The notes under the pieces: generated by a model | Told to the model about the DNA's origin: nothing | Databases searched by the model: none | Seen by the model: the letters and a program-made list of their open reading frames with translations, nothing else | Assembly (NCBI GenBank): GCA_002450165.1 | Contig: DJYQ01000004.1 | Span: 1-34,858, forward strand | From: Prevotellaceae bacterium UBA6974 | Lineage (GTDB): Bacteria > Bacteroidota > Bacteroidia > Bacteroidales > Bacteroidaceae | Length of the DNA stretch: 34,858 bases | Direction: 5' to 3' | Translations under genes and position numbers: made by a program | In this document: in pieces, positions 17,570-26,106 of the stretch | Position numbering within the stretch: the stretch's first letter is position 1 | How the letters are laid out: every line of letters begins with the position of its first letter

Positions 17570-18577
17570 TCAGTTATGTACCTCCCAAATATCATTCGTT
17601 TCCAACAATTCGGCAAAACTGTGGTATTTCTTCTGAGCCTTCACCTCCTCTATCTGAGCCTCGACGGCATCGTTGTATGTCGGAGCCTCAACGTCACGGA
17701 TTACTCCCAATGCGACAGGGAAGCCATCTCCATCACCCATCATGGCTAGTTTCAACTGCAAAGTGTTGTCCTTGCAATGTGCGTCATGAACCAGGATATC
17801 ATCCATTGTGATGCCATCCTTGCCTATCTCGACAATCTTCAAGCCAAAACCCTCCTGAACAATACCATATTCGTTGTTTTCACCGAATACCAGCGGTTGC
17901 CCATGCTTGACGTATATGGCGTTCTTGGCACGTTCCTTCTTGTCATAGACACTGGCATGACAGCCATCGTTGAAAATTACGCAGTTTTGAAGAATCTCGC
18001 AGACACTGGACCCCTTGTGATTATAGGCAGCCTTGAGAATATCGACAGTACCAGGGGCATCTGTGGCGACAGCACGCGCAAAGAAATGTCCGCGAGCACC
18101 AAAACACAATTCGGCAGGGCGGAATGGATCCTCGACTGTACCGTAAGGACTTGACTTGCTGACAAATCCACGTGGAGACGTCGGGCTGTACTGACCTTTC
18201 GTAAGACCATATATACGATTGTTGAGCAGAATCATGTTCAGGTCTATATTACGACGGTTGGCATGAATAAAATGATTGCCGCCAATAGCCAGTCCATCAC
18301 CGTCACCACTAATCTGCCATACACTCAGTCGTGGGTTGGCCACCTTGCAGCCTGTAGCAATTGCAGCAGCACGTCCGTGGATGGTATTCATTCCGTAGGT
18401 TGCCATATAATGTGGCAGACGGCTGGAACAGCCAATACCTGAAATAACTGCAATATCGTGCGGAGCAACACCTATCTCGGCCATTGCCTTGTGCAGATTC
18501 GCCAGGAAGAAGTGATCACCGCATCCAGGACACCAACGTGGCTGTCCCTTTTTGAAATCTTGAGCTGAATATGCCAT
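17570..18577 (-). CDS. korB: 2-oxoacid:ferredoxin oxidoreductase, beta subunit (KorB-like)
   Basis: The beta subunit binds thiamine diphosphate and takes part in oxidising a 2-oxoacid, probably 2-oxoglutarate, to an acyl-CoA with reduction of ferredoxin. In 335 residues it has the cluster-binding start RWCPGCGDHFFLANLHKA. SGIGCSSRLPHYM follows. The TPP/Mg motif is SGDGDGLAIGGNHFIHA-RRN, ending NNRIYGLTKGQYSPTSP. It begins 17 nt after korA. The substrate (2-oxoglutarate versus another 2-oxoacid) is inferred from family similarity, not shown. Confidence 0.92.
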   Translation of the reverse strand: MAYSAQDFKKGQPRWCPGCGDHFFLANLHKAMAEIGVAPHDIAVISGIGCSSRLPHYMATYGMNTIHGRAAAIATGCKVANPRLSVWQISGDGDGLAIGGNHFIHANRRNIDLNMILLNNRIYGLTKGQYSPTSPRGFVSKSSPYGTVEDPFRPAELCFGARGHFFARAVATDAPGTVDILKAAYNHKGSSVCEILQNCVIFNDGCHASVYDKKERAKNAIYVKHGQPLVFGENNEYGIVQEGFGLKIVEIGKDGITMDDILVHDAHCKDNTLQLKLAMMGDGDGFPVALGVIRDVEAPTYNDAVEAQIEEVKAQKKYHSFAELLETNDIWEVHN

Positions 18578-18594
18578 AATTGTTGTCCCTTTTC

Positions 18595-20430
18595 TTATTT
18601 TTTTATAATTGCGTAGAATGCCTTAACTAAATCGGCAACTTTGAAGGGCTGACCCTTGACTTCGTTGTACTGTGCAGGGCAGAAGCCGTCAACCTTCATG
18701 CGAAGCCAACCTGCCAACTGTCCCATGTTCTGCTCTGCGACAACTACATTCGGATATCGGGTCAGAACCTCGGCAGCATTGGCAGGAAGCGGATTTATGT
18801 AGCGGAACTGCGCAAGGGCAACTTTCTTCCCTTCTGCACGCATCTGATCCATCGCTGCTCGCAGATGACCATAGGTACCGCCAAAGCCTACAATAAGCAA
18901 CTCGGCATCATCTTTGTCACCCTCAACAACAATGTCAGGCACTGGTATCGCATCAATCTTGGCCTGACGCTTGCGTGTCATGAGATCGTGATTTTCGGGA
19001 TTTGTAGAGATAGCTCCCGTCTTGTCGTCCTTCTCAAGTCCGCCAAGAATATGCTCAAATCCCTCACGTCCCGCTACTGCCCAATAACGTGTACCATTCT
19101 CCTTTCTCATATACGGAGTCCATGTCCCCTTCATTTCCTCGGGAACATATGGTGGATTTATATCCGGATATTCACATAAGTCGGGCAACCTGAAAGCACC
19201 CGAGCCGTTAGCGATATATGCATCTGTCAGCAAGACGACAGGCGTCATGTGCTCCAAAGCAATCTTCGAGGCCTCGTATGCAGCATCAAAACAGTCAGTC
19301 GGTGAGAACGCAGCCATTACTGGCATCGGACTGTCACCGTTACGGCCAAACAGAACCTGCAGAAGGTCTGTCTGTTCGGACTTTGTCGGCAAACCCGTGG
19401 CAGGGCCTCCACGCTGAACATCCAGAACGACCAATGGAAGTTCCATGATAACAGCAAGATTCATCGCCTCGGACTTCAGACAGATGCCTGGACCCGAAGT
19501 ACTGGTAACGGCCAAAGCGCCTGCAAATGACGCACCCAACGACGAGGCACATCCTGCAATTTCGTCCTCGCACTGAACGGTTATGACACCCAAGGACTTG
19601 TGTTTTGAGAGTTCGTGCAGGACATCTGTGGCAGGAGTAATGGGATATGAACCCAGGTAAAGCTTAAGACCTGCCTTCTCGGCGGCTGCTATGAATCCAT
19701 AGGCCGTCGCCTTGTTGCCAGTAATGTCCATGTAACGTCCGGCAACCTTATCTTTTGTTTCTATACGGTAAACATTGTGCGCACTCGAGTGCGTGTTGTG
19801 CCCGTAGTCGTAACCTGCCTGAATGACTCTGATATTTGCCTCTGCAATATTTGGTTTCTTGGCAAATTTACCGCGCAAAAAATTAAATGCTATATTCAAA
19901 TCTCTGTCAAAAAGCCAGCATACCAAGCCCAATGCAAACATATTGCGACACTTCATAACAGCCTTGTTGTCCATACCGGTATCAGCGAGACATTCCTTGA
20001 CCATTGTCGTCAATGGACAGGAAATCACGCGGTCATGGTCAATGCCCATTTCGCCCAGGTAATCCTCACTTTGGAACTGCGCCTTTTCAAGATCCTTAGG
20101 ACCGAAGGAATCTGTGTCAATGATTATTGTCGCATTAGACTTGGCGTACTTCAACTGAGTTTTCAGTGCAGCAGCATTCATTGCTACAAGTACGTCACAC
20201 AAGTCACCCGGTGTATAGACCTTGTCTGCACCAATATGTACCTGAAAACCGCTGACACCTGTCAGAGACCCCTGCGGAGCTCGTATGTCTGCCGGGTAGT
20301 CAGGGAAAGTACTGATACTGTTACCTACTGTTGCGGAAATTGTAGAGAAAATGTTTCCGGCTAACTGCATGCCGTCACCGGAGTCTCCAGAGAATCGCAC
20401 AACGACCTCGCTTAACTCTTCAATATTCAT
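18595..20430 (-). CDS. korA: 2-oxoacid:ferredoxin oxidoreductase, fused gamma-alpha subunit (KorA-like)
   Basis: This 611-residue protein is a fused subunit. The N-terminal gamma-type domain (residues about 8-190) begins VVRFSGDSGDGMQLAGNIFS. The alpha domain, from about 215, contains ATAYGFIAAAEKAGLKLYLG and the CoA/TPP-face motif YPITPATDVLHELSK. GPGICLKSEAMNLAVIMELP and QRGGPATGLPTKSEQTDL follow. A transketolase-C-like domain lies at about 500-611 (LLIVGFGGTYGHLRAAMDQM). It pairs with KorB 17 nt downstream to form the complete KorAB enzyme; no separate ferredoxin subunit is present. tRNA-Arg ends 20 nt upstream of its start, so the two are probably on one transcript. Confidence 0.93.
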   Translation of the reverse strand: MNIEELSEVVVRFSGDSGDGMQLAGNIFSTISATVGNSISTFPDYPADIRAPQGSLTGVSGFQVHIGADKVYTPGDLCDVLVAMNAAALKTQLKYAKSNATIIIDTDSFGPKDLEKAQFQSEDYLGEMGIDHDRVISCPLTTMVKECLADTGMDNKAVMKCRNMFALGLVCWLFDRDLNIAFNFLRGKFAKKPNIAEANIRVIQAGYDYGHNTHSSAHNVYRIETKDKVAGRYMDITGNKATAYGFIAAAEKAGLKLYLGSYPITPATDVLHELSKHKSLGVITVQCEDEIAGCASSLGASFAGALAVTSTSGPGICLKSEAMNLAVIMELPLVVLDVQRGGPATGLPTKSEQTDLLQVLFGRNGDSPMPVMAAFSPTDCFDAAYEASKIALEHMTPVVLLTDAYIANGSGAFRLPDLCEYPDINPPYVPEEMKGTWTPYMRKENGTRYWAVAGREGFEHILGGLEKDDKTGAISTNPENHDLMTRKRQAKIDAIPVPDIVVEGDKDDAELLIVGFGGTYGHLRAAMDQMRAEGKKVALAQFRYINPLPANAAEVLTRYPNVVVAEQNMGQLAGWLRMKVDGFCPAQYNEVKGQPFKVADLVKAFYAIIKK

Positions 20431-20450
20431 ACTTTAGACAAATAAAACAG

Positions 20451-20522
20451 TACCCCCGCCGGGAATCGAACCCGGATCAAAGGTTTAGGAAACCTCCGTT
20501 CTATCCATTTAACTACAGGGGC
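20451..20522 (-). tRNA. tRNA-Arg (anticodon CCT)
   Basis: The acceptor GCCCCTG pairs with CGGGGGT (G-U at both ends of the wobble positions allowed), with discriminator A and no encoded CCA. The anticodon stem is GAGGT/ACCTT with loop TTCCTAA, giving CCT for the AGG codon. The T-arm is CCGGG-TTCGATT-CCCGG. It lies between secDF and korA in the same direction, with only 20 nt to korA. No clear promoter of its own is visible. Confidence 0.95.
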
Positions 20523-20566
20523 ATATACAGGCGCGTTCCATAAATTAACTACGCGCGCCTGTGTAT
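20523..20566 (-). terminator. Hairpin between secDF and tRNA-Arg
   Basis: A perfect 9-bp GC-rich inverted repeat (ACAGGCGCG at 20527-20535, CGCGCCTGT at 20554-20562) extends outwards by four more positions, one of them a mismatch or wobble. The loop is 18 nt and AT-rich. It starts 15 nt after the secDF stop and abuts the 5' end of tRNA-Arg. It probably ends secDF transcription, though no U-tract follows. It could instead guide tRNA 5' processing. Confidence 0.6.
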
Positions 20567-20580
20567 TATATAATGTATAT

Positions 20581-23500
20581 CTATTTTTTCTTGCTCATCG
20601 TCAGGTAAGCCACAGGAGCAGCGACGAAGATAGAGCTAAGTGTTCCGAATATAACACCCAGCATCATTGCGAAGCTGAAACTGATAATCGAACCTGCACC
20701 GCCACCGACTATTCCGATCAGGAAGATGACAGCCAGAACAATGAATGTAGAAACAGACGTGTTGATTGTACGGTTCAATGTACTGTTGACAGATGTATTG
20801 AACAGCTCCTTGCGGTCATGTTTCGGGAACAGTCCGATATTCTCACGGATACGGTCAAATACAACCACCTTGTCGTTGATTGAATAACCTATAGCCGTCA
20901 GGATGGCACCGATAAAGGTCTGATCAATCTCCAAAGAGAATGGCATCCAGCCCCAGCATAATGCATAGGCACCCAGAATCAGCAAGATATCAACAACCAG
21001 CGCTGTGATTGCACCGATAGAGAATGACAGATTGCGGAAACGCACAAAGATATAGGCAAATATTGCAACAAAAGCGAATATAATGCTCCAAATGGCACCC
21101 TGCGTAATATCCTCGGCAATTGAAGGACCTACTTTCTGTGAGCTGATTATGCTACCACCTGCGCGCTCGTCACGGTTTATAAACTGTTCCAAGGTCAGGT
21201 TCTTGTCCAGCATACCGCCGTTCTGCAGAGCCTCGAACAGCTTGGACTCAATCTCACTGTCAACCTCTACACTCTCCTCGGCAATGCGATAGTTGGTACT
21301 TATACGCAAACTGTTGCCCTCGGTACCAATAGCGATGGCACTTGTGTTGCTCTCGGGGAATGTGGATTCCAGGATTGCATTCGCATCACTTGCCTTGACC
21401 TGATTCTCGAACAGGACGACAAAGTTACGGCCACCGGTAAAGTCAATGGATTTGCTGAAGCCGCGTATCGACATGCCGACGATGGCAACAGCTACCAGAA
21501 TACCGAATATGGTAAAGCTGGTCCTGTAAGAACTCATGAACTTGTAGGCAGGATCCTTGAAGCTGAGCACGTTACCTATGTGAGTCTTGAACCTCAGGCC
21601 CAGCCACTTGTCGCGAGCCATCATGGTTGCATAAACCAAACGAGTCAGGAATACAGCAGTAAAGAAGCTGACAACGATACCGATAATCAAGGTCGTAGCA
21701 AAACCCTTGATTGGACCTGTACCAAAGTAGTATAGGATAATACCGGTAATGATTGAAGTCAGGTTGGAGTCAAAAATTGCACTAAAAGCATTGCTGTAAC
21801 CTGCAGCAAGAGCCTCACGCACCTTCTTTCCAGCCTTTATCTCCTCCTTGGTACGCTCGTATATAAGCACGTTGGCATCTACAGCCATACCCAATGTCAA
21901 AACCATACCCGCGATACCGCTCATTGTCAGTGAAGCCTGGAAACTGGTCAGGATGCCGACAGTAAAGAACAGGTTCAGGAGCAAGGCACCGTTGGCAACC
22001 ATACCCGGGATGATGCCATACATACTTATCATGTAGAACATCAGGATAACGAATGCAATAACACAAGACCAAATTCCCAAGCGGATTGATTCGGCACCTA
22101 ATGTAGGACCTACTATCTCCTCGCTCACAATCTTTGCAGGAGCAGGCATCTTACCAGATTTCAGCACGTTCGCCAAGTCACGCGTATCCTCGGCAGTAAA
22201 ATTACCCGTTATCTGGCTGTTACCGCCAGTTATTTCGCTCTGTACAACCGGAGCACTATACACATTGTCATCCAGAACAATGGCAACGCAGCGTTTCAGA
22301 TTAGCCTTTGTCAGGGCTGCCCAACGACGTGCCCCTTCGACATTCATCTTCATACTCACGCAAGGACGGCCGTTCTGATCAAATTCGTCCTTGGCATCAG
22401 TAACCACATCACCCTCAAGAGGCGCACGACCGTTACGCTCAGTAACCTTGATTGCGTACAATTCGTAAACATTGGCATACTCTCCGTCGCCCATACCCTT
22501 GACGCCCCATTTCAGGCGCAAGTCAGTGGGCAGTATTTCCTTAGCCTCAGGAGTATTTAGCAAATTGTTGATTGCTTCCATCTCACGCTTGGTTGCATAT
22601 CCTACAACACAACCCTCGCCGCCGTTTACGATATTCAGGCGACTTGCCAGAGGATATTCCTTGTTAGCCTTGGCAATTGACTCCGCATTCTTCTTAGCAT
22701 CAGAATCAGCGACACCTGCCGTTCCCAATGCAGCCGCCAAATCTGCCTTGGATGTCGAATCAACCGACGTACTGTCCTGAATCTCTGCAATCACCTTTGA
22801 CGAGTCTGTCTTCTCCTCACCACTCTTTGCAAGGTCCTTGCCGGCAGCGCTTGCTGCAGATGCCAGCTTACGGTCCAACTGCTGCAGGTATGGAGCAATC
22901 TCGGCACTGGTATATGTCTCCCAGAATTCCAGGTTTGCACTGCCCTGAAGCAGTTTGCGCACACGCTCCGGCTCCTTGATACCAGGCATCTCGATCATAA
23001 TGCGGCCCTCCTGACCCTCCAAGGCCTGGATATTGGGCTGTACCACACCGAAACGGTCAATACGGGTACGCAGTACGTTGTAACTATTATCTATAGCACT
23101 CTTAACCTCGTCGCGCAGAACACGAATCACCTCACTGTCTGTACTCTTTGTGTTTACCTTGTCGCGCAACTGCTGCGTCGCAAAAAGTTCAGCCAAAGGC
23201 TTGCCCTCCGACAGGTTTTCGTAATCTTTCACAAACAGGGTGATAAAGTCACTTTGGCTCTCAGAAGCCTGCTTGGCAGCTTCCTCTACAGCCTTGCGGA
23301 AAGTCTCGTCCGTTTCTTCCTTATGATCTGCCAGTGCCTTTACTACGTCCGGCACACTGACTTCCAGGATTACATTCATACCGCCCTTCAGGTCAAGGCC
23401 TAGTCCAATACCCATCTCGCGGCACTCTTTCAAAGTCCAGATGCCACAATAGACCTTGTTGTTCAAAAGGGAGTCCATGTAACGGTCTGCAGCCTGCCGG

Positions 23501-23625
23501 TCAGTTGCCGCCATCTCCTCGTACTTGCTCTCAAAATGGCTTGTAACCACAGAGAAACTTATGTAAAAGAGACACACAACAGTCAGCAGAATTGCAAAAA
23601 ACTTTACAAATCCTTTGTTTTGCAT
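20581..23625 (-). CDS. secDF: Protein translocase SecDF (fused)
   Basis: SecDF uses the proton gradient to pull proteins out of the SecYEG channel on the periplasmic side. The 1014-residue protein joins SecD and SecF. SecD begins with one helix (residues about 8-28), then GLGLDLKGGMNVILEVSVP, the P1 periplasmic domain and a five-helix block with GMAVDANVLIYERTKEE. SecF begins about residue 685 with SIDFTGGRNFVVLFE and has GYSINDKVVVFDRIRENI. Both DxxxF/DxxxYER-type helix IV motifs are present. Residues about 255-335 are a low-complexity Ala/Ser/Lys/Asp insert in P1. It is transcribed alone from a strong promoter. Confidence 0.97.
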   Translation of the reverse strand: MQNKGFVKFFAILLTVVCLFYISFSVVTSHFESKYEEMAATDRQAADRYMDSLLNNKVYCGIWTLKECREMGIGLGLDLKGGMNVILEVSVPDVVKALADHKEETDETFRKAVEEAAKQASESQSDFITLFVKDYENLSEGKPLAELFATQQLRDKVNTKSTDSEVIRVLRDEVKSAIDNSYNVLRTRIDRFGVVQPNIQALEGQEGRIMIEMPGIKEPERVRKLLQGSANLEFWETYTSAEIAPYLQQLDRKLASAASAAGKDLAKSGEEKTDSSKVIAEIQDSTSVDSTSKADLAAALGTAGVADSDAKKNAESIAKANKEYPLASRLNIVNGGEGCVVGYATKREMEAINNLLNTPEAKEILPTDLRLKWGVKGMGDGEYANVYELYAIKVTERNGRAPLEGDVVTDAKDEFDQNGRPCVSMKMNVEGARRWAALTKANLKRCVAIVLDDNVYSAPVVQSEITGGNSQITGNFTAEDTRDLANVLKSGKMPAPAKIVSEEIVGPTLGAESIRLGIWSCVIAFVILMFYMISMYGIIPGMVANGALLLNLFFTVGILTSFQASLTMSGIAGMVLTLGMAVDANVLIYERTKEEIKAGKKVREALAAGYSNAFSAIFDSNLTSIITGIILYYFGTGPIKGFATTLIIGIVVSFFTAVFLTRLVYATMMARDKWLGLRFKTHIGNVLSFKDPAYKFMSSYRTSFTIFGILVAVAIVGMSIRGFSKSIDFTGGRNFVVLFENQVKASDANAILESTFPESNTSAIAIGTEGNSLRISTNYRIAEESVEVDSEIESKLFEALQNGGMLDKNLTLEQFINRDERAGGSIISSQKVGPSIAEDITQGAIWSIIFAFVAIFAYIFVRFRNLSFSIGAITALVVDILLILGAYALCWGWMPFSLEIDQTFIGAILTAIGYSINDKVVVFDRIRENIGLFPKHDRKELFNTSVNSTLNRTINTSVSTFIVLAVIFLIGIVGGGAGSIISFSFAMMLGVIFGTLSSIFVAAPVAYLTMSKKK

Positions 23626-23686
23626 TGTCTTGTCTATTTATTGTTGTTTTTTAATTTATAATCGCATTAATAAGCCAAAAAGCACG

Positions 23687-23717
23687 CAAATATACAACTT
23701 TTTCGTGCTTTGACAAA
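23687..23717 (-). promoter_or_regulatory. secDF: secDF promoter
   Basis: On the minus strand TTTG (23714-23717) is followed after exactly 19 nt by TATATTTG (23687-23694). This is a full match to the Bacteroidota -33/-7 consensus. The start site would lie near 23680, giving a leader of about 55 nt. An 8-bp inverted repeat (AAAGCACG at 23679-23686, CGTGCTTT at 23704-23711) flanks the -7 box and could be an operator. Confidence 0.8.
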
Positions 23718-23756
23718 GTTTAAGGTTAAAAAAATGCACAAAACAACTCATTGTTG

Positions 23757-24842
23757 TCAAAGTTGTATGCGTACCAGTATCGGATAATGATCCGAAGACT
23801 TGGCCGTCCTGTCAACCCGTGCTTCAAAACTTGCAATATCCTCACTCACAAAAATATGGTCGATATGCACTGGGAAACCTTCCCTGTTGAACGAGATACC
23901 GGCTCCCCATCCACTCTCGCGCCAGGTGTTTTTCAGCAATGTCGAGAAGCGGTGGTAAGTATATGAAACAGGTGTATCATTCATATCACCGCAAAGCAAG
24001 ATTCGCTCCCCCTTGATTTTTTCAACAAGCCTACATATACTGTCCGTTTGTTCCTGACGTTTTGCCGCAGCCACCATAAGACGCGACAATACTATACGGC
24101 CACTACTCTTCAGCAAGTGCTCGTCCTTATCCTCCAATGCCTGGGAATAATTTCTCTTTTCCTCCGTTGATATGAGATTGCTCCGCAGATGCACATTGAT
24201 AACCATTAACGTATCATTTCCATCGCTCACCCTGCATGCTATACCTCCATTCCCATTATCACACAACGTCAAAGCCTCTTCTCCGACAAAAGGCAAGCGT
24301 GATGCTATCATAAGGTTATTCAGACAACGTCTTTTATACCCCAGAGAATCCAATTTGCTATTCAGAAGCTCCCCCATAGACGAATGCTCTGCATATTCCT
24401 GCAAGCATATAATATCCGCGTTACTCTCACAAATGAATCCGATGGTCCTGTAACCATCAAGGCACTCGGCAGAATCTACATCGAAATAATGAATATTGTA
24501 AGACATGACCAACTTGGCGTTATCAGGGGCATGACTTGGAAAGTTTATACTCCAATAATCCAGTATGGGACTTAGGCAAACAGCCATGCCTACGACAGAA
24601 ATCACGACCCATCTCCATGAAGTCACCAGCCACAAGACCATAAATCCCAAGTTTATAACCAGCAAGACAGGAAAGAGCAATCCTGCTTGGGCCAGTCGCG
24701 GGTGAACCGACGGTTCGAGATAAACAGTCAAACAAACCGCCCACAGCAGGATAACCGTTGCTGCGTTAGCCCCAGCCAGGCAACTTATCCACAAACGCCT
24801 CAATCCACGACGAAAATTAGTTTCAGTGGCGGTAATAGACAT
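23757..24842 (-). CDS. Membrane-anchored endonuclease/exonuclease/phosphatase-family protein
   Basis: The N-terminal third (residues about 15-105) holds three hydrophobic helices, e.g. VILLWAVCLTVYL and LLFPVLLVINLGFMVLWLV. The rest is an EEP-fold phosphodiesterase domain facing outside. The catalytic set is visible: VMSYNIHYFD (Asn), IICLQEYAE (metal-binding Glu), MVINVHLRS, LLCGDMNDTP (Asp, Asn), HIDHIFVS and the closing KSSDHYPILV (Asp-His pair). The substrate could be nucleic acid, a phospholipid head group or an inositol phosphate. I start it at the ATG at 24842 (361 aa), overlapping the rhomboid gene by 20 nt. The frame is open to 24899, but that would put 19 more residues inside the rhomboid gene. 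Confidence 0.88.
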   Translation of the reverse strand: MSITATETNFRRGLRRLWISCLAGANAATVILLWAVCLTVYLEPSVHPRLAQAGLLFPVLLVINLGFMVLWLVTSWRWVVISVVGMAVCLSPILDYWSINFPSHAPDNAKLVMSYNIHYFDVDSAECLDGYRTIGFICESNADIICLQEYAEHSSMGELLNSKLDSLGYKRRCLNNLMIASRLPFVGEEALTLCDNGNGGIACRVSDGNDTLMVINVHLRSNLISTEEKRNYSQALEDKDEHLLKSSGRIVLSRLMVAAAKRQEQTDSICRLVEKIKGERILLCGDMNDTPVSYTYHRFSTLLKNTWRESGWGAGISFNREGFPVHIDHIFVSEDIASFEARVDRTAKSSDHYPILVRIQL

Positions 24843-25572
24843 TGAAATTGTTTTTATCCCTGGGTTTGAAGAACTTCTTAATCTTCTGGAACATACCACT
24901 GTTGCCGCTATCCTTCCAACTTAGCAAGATCAAGAATCCGAACAACATTCCGCCCAAGTGTGCGTAATGAGCTACCCCGTCATTACTGCGGGCCATCATT
25001 AGTTCCAGCACTGCATAACCAATCACAAAATATTTGGCTTTTACCGGGAAAGGAACAGGAAACACAAACATCCGCTCCTCTGGCAGCAGCATACCGAAAG
25101 CCAGGAGAACCCCATATACTGCACCGCTGGCACCTACTGTCGTCCAAGCATTGATATCTATTGCCATTCCGTTATACACGACAAAGTCACCGCTTATCAC
25201 TTCACCCAAATGTCTTGCCGTATCGGTATGCTCCAGACCTATGTAATTGACAAACTGCACCAGTTCCTGACACAGCCCCGCACCCAAGCCACACGCGATG
25301 TAATAAAACAGGAAACGCCTGCTGCCCAGAATCTGCTCTATGATACGGCCAAACATCCATACCGCAAACATGTTAAAGAAAATATGCTCCATCGAGCCAT
25401 GCATAAACATGTATGTGAACAACTGGTACAATCTGAAATCACTTGCCAGGAAGAAATGGAGTCCAAGCATGTCGTTAAGATCCAGATTATACCTTTCACC
25501 AACTATCAGGCCCATGAAACAGAGCACATTGATAATAAGCAAGTTTTTAGTTACAACAGGCATTCTATACAT
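24823..25572 (-). CDS. Rhomboid family intramembrane serine protease
   Basis: Rhomboids cut membrane proteins inside the bilayer with a Ser-His dyad. The 249-residue protein has six or so helices. It carries the L1-loop FTYMFMHGSMEHIFFNMFAVW (shown in parts: FMHGSMEHIFFNM), the serine motif GASGAVYGVLLAF at about residue 147, and the histidine helix AHYAHLGGMLFGFLIL at about 203. The charged tail (FQKIKKFFKPRDKNNF) is cytoplasmic. A 100-residue loop between helices contains an acidic stretch (HTDTARHLGEVISGDF). A start three codons later is also possible. It precedes the EEP-family gene, with a 20-nt overlap. Substrate unknown. Confidence 0.94.
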   Translation of the reverse strand: MYRMPVVTKNLLIINVLCFMGLIVGERYNLDLNDMLGLHFFLASDFRLYQLFTYMFMHGSMEHIFFNMFAVWMFGRIIEQILGSRRFLFYYIACGLGAGLCQELVQFVNYIGLEHTDTARHLGEVISGDFVVYNGMAIDINAWTTVGASGAVYGVLLAFGMLLPEERMFVFPVPFPVKAKYFVIGYAVLELMMARSNDGVAHYAHLGGMLFGFLILLSWKDSGNSGMFQKIKKFFKPRDKNNFNVYYRH

Positions 25573-25607
25573 TGCAGTACACGTCTTACTTTACAACAAA
25601 CACGGTG

Positions 25608-25615
25608 CGAAGTTA
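25608..25615 (-). promoter_or_regulatory. Possible -7 box for the rhomboid operon
   Basis: On the minus strand TAACTTCGCACC lies 35 nt upstream of the rhomboid start. It matches TAnnTTTG in seven of eight positions if the fixed bases are counted with one change (TTCG for TTTG), and the following GCACC is common after Bacteroidota -7 boxes. No good -33 element is seen. Confidence 0.4.
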
Positions 25616-25695
25616 CATTTTTTTTATAAGATACGTTATTAATGCAGTAATTTCCCGCTTTTTTTGATTTTTTTCATGTTTTTTTGCCATTAAAA

Positions 25696-25727
25696 CTTGG
25701 ATACATTCTTCAGTTTACATATATTTG
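25696..25727 (+). promoter_or_regulatory. HU gene promoter
   Basis: CTTG (25696-25699) is followed after 20 nt by a perfect TATATTTG (25720-25727). The start site would fall near 25734, giving an AT-rich leader of about 38 nt before the HU start codon. Confidence 0.75.
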
Positions 25728-25771
25728 TCACGAGATATCATTTCAGTTATAACATTTTTAACCCAAAAACT

Positions 25772-26035
25772 ATGAACAAGACAGATTTGATTAATGCAAT
25801 CGCTGCAGAGGCAGGCTTGACAAAGGCTGCAGCAGCAAAGGCTTTGGCTGCTACAACAAACGCAATTGCAGGTGCACTGAAGGCTGGTGACAAGGTTGCC
25901 ATTCTCGGTTTTGGTACTTTCGCTCCAGCTGCACGTCCCGCACGTACAGGCAAGAACCCACGTACAGGCGAGGTTGTTAATATCCCTGCAAAGACTGTTG
26001 CCAAGTTTAAGCCAGGCAGCGAGTTGGCTCTCTAA
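25772..26035 (+). CDS. HU family DNA-binding protein
   Basis: This is a small histone-like protein that bends and compacts DNA. The 87-residue sequence has the HU helix pair (MNKTDLINAIAAEAGLTKAA, then alanine-rich helix 2) and the beta-saddle GDKVAILGFGTFAPAARPAR. The DNA-gripping arm RTGKNPRTGEVVNIPAK is followed by VAKFKPGSELAL. The start at 25772 gives the family-standard N-terminus. The frame stays open upstream to 25697, but those codons cover the -7 box. A strong terminator follows. Confidence 0.97.
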   Translation: MNKTDLINAIAAEAGLTKAAAAKALAATTNAIAGALKAGDKVAILGFGTFAPAARPARTGKNPRTGEVVNIPAKTVAKFKPGSELAL

Positions 26036-26054
26036 GCCGATCCCCAAACAAAAC

Positions 26055-26085
26055 AGAATCCCGGAAGCCAAGCTCCCGGGATTCT
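26055..26085. terminator. Two-way terminator between HU and DUF2490 genes
   Basis: A hairpin of ten outer pairs (AGAATCCCGG / CCGGGATTCT), one mismatch, three inner pairs and a 3-nt loop spans 26055-26085. On the plus strand it is followed by TGTTTTTA; on the minus strand by TGTTTTGTTT. Because HU (plus) and the DUF2490 gene (minus) converge here, it can stop transcription from both sides. Confidence 0.88.
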
Positions 26086-26106
26086 TGTTTTTATGCAATA
26101 TACTGG

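Noticed and set aside
19777..20364. 195-codon open frame antisense to korA
   Set aside because: Fully covered by the conserved korA frame, with no family-like motifs.
20451..20522. tRNA-Arg as an integration site for a mobile element
   Set aside because: tRNA genes are common attachment sites, but no integrase or direct repeat of the tRNA 3' end is found nearby. xerD at 30-31 kb is a core gene.
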